NCBI GenBank assembly: GCA_000611775.1
Contig: KK106984.1
Span: 3,511,341-3,575,340, forward strand
DNA: 64,000 nt
Direction: 5' to 3'
Source of the DNA: Umbilicaria muhlenbergii
Taxonomy: Eukaryota; Ascomycota; Lecanoromycetes; Umbilicariales; Umbilicariaceae
Below, piece by piece: positions 18,694-27,861 of this stretch. Position 1 is the stretch's first letter; each line of letters opens with the position of its first letter. The position numbers were made by a program, and so were the translations under genes. The notes below the pieces were generated by a model. That model worked only from the letters and a program-made list of their open reading frames with translations. It was not told where the DNA came from and made no database searches.

Positions 18694-20027
18694 TGATATC
18701 AGACATCGTTGTAAGCCTACGTGGTGCAGAGCAAGAGTACCAGGAGCTCCTTCGCCAACTGTCCAGTCTTCAGCTTGCCCTTCACCATGTCGAGAATCTC
18801 AACGTTGGCGATAAGGAGCAGCCAGCGGTTAACGCCATCAAATGTGCAGCATTGATGTGCCAAATCCCCTCGGCCAGTTTCTTATCGAGGTCCAAAGGTA
18901 CGAAGGTAGCTTAGGGGTAGGAAAGTTTCAAGGGTCGTTTAGGGATCTGGAGAAGAAATCGAGATGGGCACTCTGCAAGAAGGAGAATGTGAGACGGCTA
19001 AGGGATTATCTCAATATGGATATTGGGAGCATCAACATGCTGTTGATGGCGCATGGGCTAGAGATGCTTACTCTTTCAACCAAGCAGGCTACCAAAGACA
19101 ACATGAGCTTGCAGAAGGAGTTGAAGGATTCTGAAAATACTTTAGTGGAAGTCAAGAAGGACATCGCCGCTCAACAAACGACGATGAAAAGTAATACATC
19201 CGTGCTTGGCCGTGTGTTTGAAATCGTCCAAGGGGATGTGGTTCCACAGCTTAAGGACTTGGTGGACGTGGCTCCTAAGATTTGGCAGACGAATTTACAA
19301 ATATACGAAATCGTCCTGAAATGGCAGACAGTCGCGCCCTGTCCAGACCTCCGACAGACATGGTTCCAAGACCCGGTCAAGCTGGAAGACGCCCTCGGCA
19401 GAATCCTCCCCATACCTTCTGAATACGGTTATAGCAAAGTCGAAGCCATTATCAGAGCTCAATTCAAGGTGGGTCCAGGTAGGCAAAAGGTCCTTGATGG
19501 CAACTACGAACTTTTCGATGCAAGAAATGGCAACCGGATCATTTTAGAGTCTTCATGGACAGGGATAATACCGGGCATGAGTATCAAGATGGCAATTATA
19601 TTGGAAAAATCTTTCGGCAAGGCTGACGGTTGCCCAATGCCGCGCTGTGGAACTCTAGAACCCCTTAAGCCTTTAGAAGGAGGCAAGTTCTGGTGAGTGA
19701 TATTAATCATATCCTATGACACCATGCTCCAAGCTCCTAACAGCAAGAAACTCCCACTGCAACGTCTGGTTCGAAGTCGCTCGGCAGGACATGAACCGCA
19801 CATCTGATCCGTCTAGGTCGCGGACTCAGAGCGCTCCGCTTAGTCTATTAGGACCAAAAGAATCTTCTGATGAAACCAAATCCAGCCATGTGCCCGAGGA
19901 TGACATTGACACTGAAGCAGAGGAGTTAGCACAATTTGGAGCTTTCAAAAACGTGAAAGTCGAATGGACGATGACGCAGACTCCCGTAGGAACATTGGAG
20001 GCGATGTACATCGAGAAAGAACGCTAA
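18648..20027 (+). pseudogene. fungal coiled/ULD-type protein gene, frame-broken
   Basis: The reading begins MSFGLSLGDFITVGKLISDI, the typical N-terminus of a large filamentous-fungal family with a helical N-terminal domain (related to the N-termini of fungal STAND/NLR-like proteins). It continues with YLNMDIGSINMLLMAHGLEM and a C-terminal ubiquitin-like domain (about 19380-19640: EDALGRILPIPSEYGYSKVE, ELFDARNGNRIILESSWTGI, then CPMPRC). The first 70 codons and the rest lie in different frames. The switch is at the AAATCCCC tract near 18867, where one extra base would restore CQxPLGQF, so a single-base loss or a sequencing error is likely. A 3' segment (19716..20027, with NSHCNVWFEVARQD) follows a GTGAGT..CAG intron but again does not join in phase. 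Role in the family is unknown. Neighbourhood with a transposon fits a fast-evolving accessory gene. Confidence 0.65.
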
Positions 20028-20097
20028 CAGCTGGTGTATTCATGCCAATACTCTTCGAACTGCAAGGTACAAATGGCACGAGCAAGAGGTTTTGGTA

Positions 20098-20160
20098 AGA
20101 GTATCGGACAAAAGTCATGAATAGAGGGGAAATTTCGCTTGATTTTTTCTAAGTCCCACA
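20098..20160 (+). repeat. left terminal inverted repeat of the Tc1-like element
   Basis: 63 bp, perfectly complementary by eye to 21603-21665. The match stops at the TA on the outer side and immediately inside GTCCCACA. Confidence 0.93.
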
Positions 20161-20201
20161 GGCTGCGCACCGGCCACAATCATCGCGATTACATACAAAA
20201 A

Positions 20202-21522
20202 TCAGTACTTAGTTGGTAGTCCACGCCGGCGCTTGACCTCTGCGCATTTAATAGACATAGTCTCAATTTCCTTTATGAAATCAGTTGGATCCATTTCATC
20301 CCATAAGTCCTGAACGACCTGCTTCAATTCAGCCAGCGTCTTAGGAAATGGCTTCATGTGTGTAATTCTATGCTTCATCCACCTCCACACCTTCTCAATA
20401 GGGTTCAAATCAGGGGAGGAAGGAGGCCAGTCATCAAAGCCTTTGATTTTAAGTCGCCGGCGTACTTTGCTGGCTTCTCCCATATGAATTTTAGCCCCGT
20501 CTTCCATGAAGATTGTATCCTCCTCTTCCATAGCCTCAAGCATAGGCGCCACAACTGCCTATAGAAGCATGTTAGACAGAATAACATTTTAAATCATAAG
20601 AGAATTACCTCCAAAACCTGTGATGCATAATCCTATGAATTTATACCCTTTTTTCCATGTTCTCAGCGTAAAAAGACAAGCTTTGACTTAAAGCCCCAGC
20701 CTATGACGCCCCACACCATAAATTAAGTTCACCCGGATTGGTAGACTGACTGTACACAGTCTGAGTGCCAAGCTTCCTCTAGAAAATAAGTCAGTTGAAT
20801 AAAAATGTCAAAATAAGACTCTATGACTAACCAACACGTCTGTTGTCTGCTTTTCATGATATGGTGTTTGCATAATATTACAAGACAGCTACCTCGCACT
20901 GGCCGCGATTGCCTTTTGCCTGGTTTTGGCTTGAGTGATACTATGTGTGAGTTTCCCGTTGAGAATTCAGATTTCTACGTCTAGTGACCCAGATTCTACC
21001 TCTTTCCCCAGTCACAAAACTGCATTCATCACTCCAGATCACACGCGCCCAGTTGTTGACAGTCCAATACATATGTTGTATGGCCCAGCGTACACGTCGG
21101 CGTTGTTGATTCTGGTTTATAAATGGCCGGCGGCAAGCAATGCATCGTTGATATTCAATTAATTTGAGAGCTCTAGCAATCGTTCGATGAGAGACATTGA
21201 GAATTAAGGCTTTGGCTAAACGTTTGTATGTCATTCTTCGTCCATTCCACCCCTCCCGACACAATCTAGCGATATATCGAGCAGTATGGCTTGTCAGTTT
21301 GTGTGGACGTCCAGTACGGCCAGATTGATCTCGTCTAGACTTTTCTGACTGAATAATGCGTGAAATTGTGGGTTGAGAGACTTTGATTCCATGGTCTTGA
21401 AACATTTTCCGCTTGATTTGTGACTGTGAGAGGCCGGCAGCAGAGTATGTCCTAATTCTAACTCTTGCTGGTGTGTGAAATTCTCCTCTCTCCCCTTTAC
21501 GTGGCGGCGACGACAGCGGCAT
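20202..21522 (-). pseudogene. Tc1-like DD34E transposase, degenerate centre
   Basis: The 5' part (21522..20941) contains a helix-turn-helix DNA-binding region (AAGLSQSQIKRKMFQDHGIK, GRTGRPHKLTS) and the first catalytic Asp in IWSDECSF. The 3' part (20552..20202) has the second Asp in FMEDGAKIH and the Glu in WPPSSPDLNPIEKVW, 34 residues apart: the DD34E triad. Between them I can read KLGTQTVYSQ and FMVWGVIGWG in separate frames, with in-frame stops. A plausible intron (GTAATT..CTAAC..TATAG, about 20609-20560) precedes AVVAPMLEAM. Several lesions in the middle therefore inactivate it, while the terminal catalytic parts remain well preserved. Confidence 0.85.
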
Positions 21523-21602
21523 GGCGACGGTGACAGTGTGGCAGGGGTGGTGTGTGGGCCTACATGCCTGAACTTACGCGGAGGCAGATCACATCTACGC
21601 GT

Positions 21603-21665
21603 TGTGGGACTTAGAAAAAATCAAGCGAAATTTCCCCTCTATTCATGACTTTTGTCCGATACTCT
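21603..21665 (-). repeat. right terminal inverted repeat of the Tc1-like element
   Basis: Partner of the left repeat, ending CCGATACTCT before the TA duplication. Confidence 0.93.
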
Positions 21666-21689
21666 TACGTTGCGTTTGCAGTCACCGAA

Positions 21690-21945
21690 GATACCCAGTT
21701 ATATCCGGCCAGCCTCCGGACGCTGTCGAACATATCCAGAAACTGAAGGACGGCACAAAGTTTGGTACACCACAAAGTGACGGCTTCCATAGTTTGGTCT
21801 TATTCATACAATGCATTGTTTGCAAAGTGTGGCAGCATATATATTGCCTTGGATTGTTCAGTGGATTGTTCAGTGCTTCTCTCGAATGCATTTGTCACTC
21901 ATGTCTTGAGGACTCGCCGCAGCTTTCTGTAGTATGCAATGGGTA
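21690..21945 (+). pseudogene. PHD-finger fragment next to the transposon
   Basis: In the frame through 21602..21946 the translation includes FIQCIVCKVWQHIYCLGLF and later LECICHSCLED. This is the second half of a C4HC3 PHD finger (C-x2-C-x2-W-Q-H-x2-C ... C-x2-C). It is spread slightly by a 13-bp tandem duplication (GGATTGTTCAGT twice, about 21852-21877) that adds GLFS twice. No start, first zinc ligands or downstream domain were found, and the left side ends at the transposon TA. I take it as a relic of a chromatin-type reader gene, possibly split by the transposon. Confidence 0.4.
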
Positions 21946-22839
21946 AGAGTAACAAATCTTGAGGTCCCTAGAGAATGACGAAGACGCTGATATGTCAGCA
22001 GACAAAAGTAATCGCATCAAAGTTTTGGGTCCTAATATTTCCAACACATTATTATATTTCTGCCATTGCACAAAGTCATTGACAGCATCCCCATCAGAAT
22101 TTGGTCCACCTGTGCCTCGAGTGCTTTGAGAATCCAAATGAATACGATCATCGGACGAGGACCTGCACAACATATTCCGCGCTCTCAGGTTTCAATAGCC
22201 CAACCATAGCGGAGGGTCCCGGGTGTCAAATCCATCGTGACAGCTCAGATGATTAGACAAGCTCAAACGATTCTCAGCCAAGGATTCACCCACTATGCAA
22301 CGGAAGCTTACCTTGGTCCCAGGGTTACTGTGCAGCATCACACGGCGGATCGACATGTGCCTATCCCTCTGGAAGACAAGCACGGTGGCGCTGTACAAGT
22401 CCTCGAAGAAGAGAACAAACCAGCAGTACCGATCATCATACAGGGCTTTGAGCGAGAACAAAAAAACATGGAAAGCAATGTGATATGTGCTATCCTTAGC
22501 GACACAAATCCTCTCAGGAGCAGGTGCACCGTCAATAGCTGTACGCATCTAGAAAGACGCTATACCCTCCCACATCGACCGCGGCCCTACCACTATCTCA
22601 ATAGGGTTAGCAACGTGACTGTTCTTCTGTCAAGGTTTCCAGACATACACGCGCGCGGAAAGCACGTCATGAATTAACCCAGGACATCCTTATGCCAGCT
22701 GCCTAGCTACCTAGCTATCTAGCTACGTATAAATCTCCTTACCTAGGGTTGGCTTGCCGATGACGGAGTGAGCCTTCGACTGGCGAGCTAGTAAAAGGTG
22801 GTCAAAGTTCTTCATCGCTAGATGGATATCCTTCGTCAG
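21946..22839. other. non-coding stretch, no gene recognised
   Basis: About 0.9 kb between the PHD and FHA relics. Frames on both strands up to 146 codons look like noise. At about 22700-22726 a CTAG-based microsatellite-like run (CCTAGCTACCTAGCTATCTAG) occurs, given here only in part. Confidence 0.4.
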
Positions 22840-23135
22840 CACCAGCTGTGCCACGTGGAAGCTGTCATATTGACTAATTTGCATCTCACATTCCTTTCCC
22901 TCCCGAACCGCACCTCATCTCCTTGCCGCAGTTCCAGGCCGTCCCCGCCTAACGGCGTACCCTTTACCTTGGTAATAAAGGTCGAGCCGAGATCTCTCGG
23001 GCATAGCGTTCCGCAGTACCCGTTAGCAGACATTGCCAGTTCGGCGTGTTTGGAAGAGATATGCTGGGAGGCAAACGGGCCACTGTTGGACCATATAGGC
23101 TTTCTATCCTCAGCACGGACGGCCTATTCGAAAGC
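22840..23135 (-). pseudogene. FHA-domain fragment
   Basis: On the minus strand the region reads FRIGRPC, then after a frame slip EDRKPIWSNSGPFASQHISS, KHAELAMSANGYC, RDLGSTFITKVKGTPLGG and LELRQGDEVRFGRE. This reproduces the forkhead-associated fold motifs in order: GR, S-x-x-H-A-E, D-L-G-S-T, L-x-x-G-D-x-x-x-F-G. FHA domains bind phosphothreonine. Fungal proteins with this version carry a C-terminal membrane or coiled-coil part, not found here. At least one frame break and a stop lie just after IGRPC, and no start or continuation is evident, so this is a relic. Confidence 0.6.
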
Positions 23136-26100
23136 GGGATTGGGTACACGGTCCAGACTCTTCGCACCGGTCGCTTGTCGGATCGTGTTGGTTGTAAAAT
23201 GACGATGGCTGGAAAGCTTTTTGGTATCCCATCCCTTTAGGGAGGCGGCGACGGCGGCGATAGCAGTGACTGGACTCAATTGGTTATCACTTCGTTGCAT
23301 GGGGGCTGCTCAAAGACTTCTGGGGTGTGGGGCTGATGGTGCGTTGGCAGCGGTGAGGGTGAGACGGCTGCTAGGAGAGGGTGGGGGGTGATGGCGGGCA
23401 TCGAAATAAGTGGTGGCTCACAAAAGAGAGGGGATTTGGGTATGGTAATGGTCAGGCAAGTTTTGAGCAGCAAAGATGTGAAAACTTGAGGTCGTTGAGC
23501 TTTTCTGTCTGCGTTGCCGGTTTGCTTAATAAGAAACTGGCTCGATTTACTGCTGGGGATCCTCTGGGTTTCTCGAACTAAGCCTGCTAATTCTTTTGAT
23601 GGGACGTGTGGATTGGTGAGAGTACGTAGCATAGACTGTTAACGTAAACAAGAAATTCTTTAATTAAACTTGTTCTATTCCTCCTTCTATCCTCCTATTC
23701 TTTCTCCATCCTTCCTCCATCCTCCTTCTTTCCTTCTTCTTTCCTTCTTCTTTCCTTCTTCTTTCCTTCTTCTACCCTTCTCCCCTTGGCATTTGGTGAG
23801 TTGCTAGGACCTGTTATAGGACGTCAACACACGCAGGGTGTACAGACATACCGTGGGCGTTTATAAATGGCTGTTCAGATATTATGATTGGATGGAGCGA
23901 AGTGCTTAGAGACGGAACGTCAACGGTTCGTATGATAGGAATTTTCAAGGGTGAAGTCCGGGACCAGCCACTGAACGCTTTCTATACGTTCACAGATCAA
24001 GGATTGCACTGGATCCGATCTACCATTGTGGGAGCGCGGCAGTCTTGAGCATTGCAGACGATGATAGCTTGAGTTGGCAATGTGGACAGAGGGAACCTGT
24101 GGTTACATTGGCTTTATCGTTGAGGCACATTCGAAGGAGGGGCATATGCGATTAGTGTTGGACATGGTGCAATAGCGCGAGGTTAAAATGGGTCTTGAGA
24201 GGATAGGCAGCAGCGACAACCCTGGTGCAATAGAAGACAGGTGACAGAACAATGAGGCTTCTCAAGGCTTCTTTCCCAACACATCCAATGCCTAGAAAGC
24301 CTGCTCTTTAGAGGACTTCAACCCGTGCTCTCATCTTAGCTGAGTATACCATGATTGCGGCAATGCCACAGATAATACCACACAATACGGCCGTACTAGC
24401 CGAAGAAGGAAGAGGCGGCAGCAGATTAGCACTTGAAGGGCATGCGAAGTAAAGAGTGGAAGATCGTGACAGATAACGCAGCTTTGGGCATCACCGCCTG
24501 ACTCATAATGTGAAAAGGCTTATCGCAATGCGCTCACACGCAAGCTGATTCAGATATCTGAGCGGAGACACAGGAATCAGGAAGTAAGACACTACCGGAG
24601 CCCTCATCACCTATGAGCTTGTTACACCAACGGGAACCTCCACCCAGCAGGTCAGGAAAAGCCCGCGAGATGAATGGGTCATGGACTGTGCCATAGGAAT
24701 GGGAAGAGAACTAGGAGAAGGAACAATAATATTGATACGAGCAGGCGAAAGCCGGAAAATCAAATGCAAAGGACGATTGACAGCGGAAGGATTGTGGGGC
24801 GATGATCTCCAACCGTGCCGTGCCTACCTTACGCTACCCGGGTTCTTTCGACGGCCATGTGAGATGCCCTGCAGCAAGGCTGAAACGCCACTGTGTGTTG
24901 CCACCGTTGGCGGTACGTGACAAACATTTCACAACTCTCAAAGGTAGGTAACCAGTCAGAACTCGTTGGACAAAGCTGTGGCGAGAATTGTTGGAGCGCG
25001 ATAACTCGAGGGTAATGCCACCTACCGAGGCAGAGCGTAACTTAAATGACCTGAAACGAGGCGAAGCAGAGCAGAAGAAGCGCTGCAAACGGCTGGCTGG
25101 CTCCCCTCTGGATGAGATGCGACCTGATGATCCGAACAAGCCATGCCATGTTTATACAGAGGCAAGTATGCCACGTGTCTTTACACCTGGAGTCCAGGCT
25201 GTGTGGTCCATTATTATTTGTGGTGTCTTTCTATCACTTGGTGAAAACCATCATTTAGAAATCGATAGAGATAGGAAATTGTAATGAGCAACCCGCGAGG
25301 CACAGCGCCCATGGAAATCTCAAATGAAACGGGTGTGCCTTGCCGTACACAATCTGCATGTGTAACGTTACCGAGTGTGGAGATTTGTGATAATGAGCCA
25401 TATGCAGTCAGATGAATATCGACGTGGGAACAGACGTAACCATCAAGAGAGATTGATCCTGGGCGGTATGTAGTAGACAATTCGCTCTATACAAAGGGCT
25501 TAAGTCTTCCAGCAGCTTGTTGTAAAGCTAGAGAACGACCAGATGGGAAAAGAAGCGGCAAATCTTTGTAGCCTCGCTCAAAAGGCCTATGAAGCTTGAA
25601 ATCGAGTACTCCGCAATGATAGAAACTGAGTGTAACCGCAGCATCATCGTGTACACTGCGTCACGGCAGAGCACAGCCTCCACGCCTCATAACAACAGTA
25701 AGAGACCATTCGTTTCAGGTCGAATCCATCGCTGAGGCATGAAGGATACGTAATCAACGAAACACTGCAACCAATCGTGCCAAAGGCAGAATCCACGTCA
25801 ACAGACAAATGTACTCCCTCGAAAGGGTTTGCCTACAGTATGAGAACCTCGGATGCGGGATAGACAGCATGGCGATCGCCAGTGATCGAATGCCCAACGA
25901 GACCTGGTTTCAAGAGTCGACTGCGCAGACAAATGCCACGCACATGAAACCTGAGCGACCACGTTTTGTGCTGATCAAGGTGTAGGGAATCGTCATCGCA
26001 GTGGTCCAAAAGTACCGGATGTCCGCCTGGGTGCCTCGGATCGGGCCTGTAGCCGAGTGGGGAGTTGAGGGCTCCTCATGACGACTTTGGATCTTCAGGC

Positions 26101-27861
26101 AGAGCTCGCAACGGTCACCTGCCCGCAGAAGAAGCAGAAGATTCGATGCATGTCCCTGCCCGCTTGTTCCGTACAGCAAACGGATTTCCAAAGCTTGACC
26201 ACACACTCGTGCCGTCCATGTGGAGCGGCTGCATGCTTCTAGCACTAGGGTGGGCTTTTTCATTCCGAACACACCTGTATCCCACCAATTGCTGCACGGA
26301 AGAACTCCTACTCCTGCCGTACACTCGAGAGATGGCTTTGATCTGATGTGGGAGGTGGGATGTGGGACGTGGTTACTTGCTTTAGTCACTAGACCACCGA
26401 ACTTGGAGAAGTCCTTCGGACATGATCGATGGGAAGACGAAGGCTTCATCAAAGTTCAGCAAAATCCAACGTGGCGCTCCAATGTTCCACGGAGCGCAAC
26501 GAGATGCGAAATTCTTATTTTTTTCCATCCCAAGTGATACCGATAGCTTAAGTGACACCGATAGCGATACCTTATGATCTAGACTGGAGCCGCTGAGCAC
26601 CGCGAGTTGCGGTTGTACGAAGAGGAAGAAGTAGGGATGAAGTCTGCCTCGCCAGTTTTGAAACATGGCGGGAAAGGTGACTTCATCGCCAGAGCATGCA
26701 GTCCCGACCATGTCCTGTCGTATCAGCTGCGTCGCGGATTAAATCTGGGATTCGACTGCCGATCGAAGAGTTTCCACTTTCAGTTACAGGCTTGCAGCTC
26801 AGTCACGGAAGTATGGTACAGACCGTACAGCACTCTACAGTAGAGACGAAGTTGAAGAGCGTGCAGAGTGTTCCTCGTGCCTGCAGGGATTCTTACTCGT
26901 ATCGTACTCGCGCTCAAATCGATAGCCTTCCTCCTACACCGAACCGCAGAAATTCAACGAGTTACCGCACTTAGCACTGATCACCGCCAAAGCATCAAAC
27001 TTCTCTCGGACCATCACGTTCACTCCCATGGATGATAGCCCGTCTTTTAGCATCACAACGCAACGAGTAGCCTGGAGGGCTCGGAGTGTTCTCAGGCCAT
27101 CCTTGGTGGAAGTGCATGCTGACTGGCTCGGGAATTTATGACTGCGCCAACGCGCTCAGCCTCGTCTATACGGGGCCACTGAAGCCATCCACCATGCGAA
27201 ATGCGCCGGTACCTACCTCGAGAGTGGAGACTTTGCGCTGACGACTGGGATTCCGCGCCGCATGCTCTGGATGGTCTGGTATTCCCAGCAAAGAGGATCC
27301 AGCCATTCACCACTGGAGCTAGCGCTGCTACGCCATGAACACACCCAAGGAGTCTGGCGGATAAGCAATCAGGTAGCACGCAGCCAGCTACCCCTGCTCC
27401 TCTACTCGGGTTGTTTCATCACTGACGATGTGAGGATCTGATGGGGCAGAAACGGCGGAAGGCCAGATCTGTGCAGTCCATGGTCTGGCGCAGTTTGGGG
27501 ATACTCTACTGGCGCGGTCCCGTCCTGAGGGCCTTGAGCTGCCAGGTACATATCCTCAGCTCGGCCACTTGGGCGTCGCCGCCGTATTTTACATCGCTCT
27601 TGCTGCGCTGTTGGAACCAACATCCAAGCCCTACCGAGCTGCCAAGGACATTGTCTAAGAAACCATGAGCCTTCCTGTTGCACAATAAAACCGCAGCCTT
27701 GCATCAACGGCCGCAGGCACCCGCCGGATCTCAGGCACGCTCTCGGCTTGGGTAAGTTGATTTAAATTGCGTTGTTGCATAGGGTTGCATCGCCGCATTC
27801 TGACAGCTGTGCCTTCCATAGTAATTTCCTCACGCCATAGCGACTTTGTCTCGCCTTCGCC
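23136..27861. other. gene-poor stretch of about 4.6 kb
   Basis: Apart from the polypyrimidine repeat I find no frame with recognisable domains. The longest frames (24834..25139 minus, 24988..25284 plus, 25910..26452 minus) overlap each other or lack any family pattern. Base composition is not conspicuously AT-rich, so this is not a classic heavily RIP-mutated AT isochore. It may be old decayed coding or repeat sequence, or the regulatory region of the UBA-protein gene at its right end. Confidence 0.4.
23684..23777 (+). repeat. polypyrimidine repeat, (TTCCTTCTTCT)n core
   Basis: Almost 100 bp of pure C/T on the plus strand. The 3' part is four copies of an 11-bp unit (TTCCTTCTTCT) and the 5' part is a looser CCTCCTTCTATC/CATC arrangement. 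Such mirror-like homopurine-homopyrimidine tracts can form triplex DNA (general knowledge). Confidence 0.85.

Larger units (their letters stand above)
20098..21665. mobile_element. Tc1/mariner-type DNA transposon, 1568 bp
   Basis: Terminal inverted repeats of 63 bp (20098-20160 and 21603-21665) read as perfect complements by eye, beginning AGAGTATCGGACAAAAGTCA. Both ends are flanked by TA (20096-20097, 21666-21667), the Tc1/mariner target duplication. The element encodes a minus-strand DD34E transposase whose frame is broken in the middle, so this copy could not move itself unless supplied in trans. Identical ends argue for a recent insertion or very recent mobilisation. The broken coding part may already have been so in the source copy. 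Confidence 0.93.

Noticed and set aside
23684-23777. CRISPR-like array
   Set aside because: The units are contiguous without spacers and simple in sequence. The organism is a eukaryote.
25910-26452. 180-codon minus-strand frame in the gene-poor region
   Set aside because: It has no recognisable domain, overlaps plus-strand frames of similar quality and lacks introns or promoter-like context. I left it out rather than call a gene.
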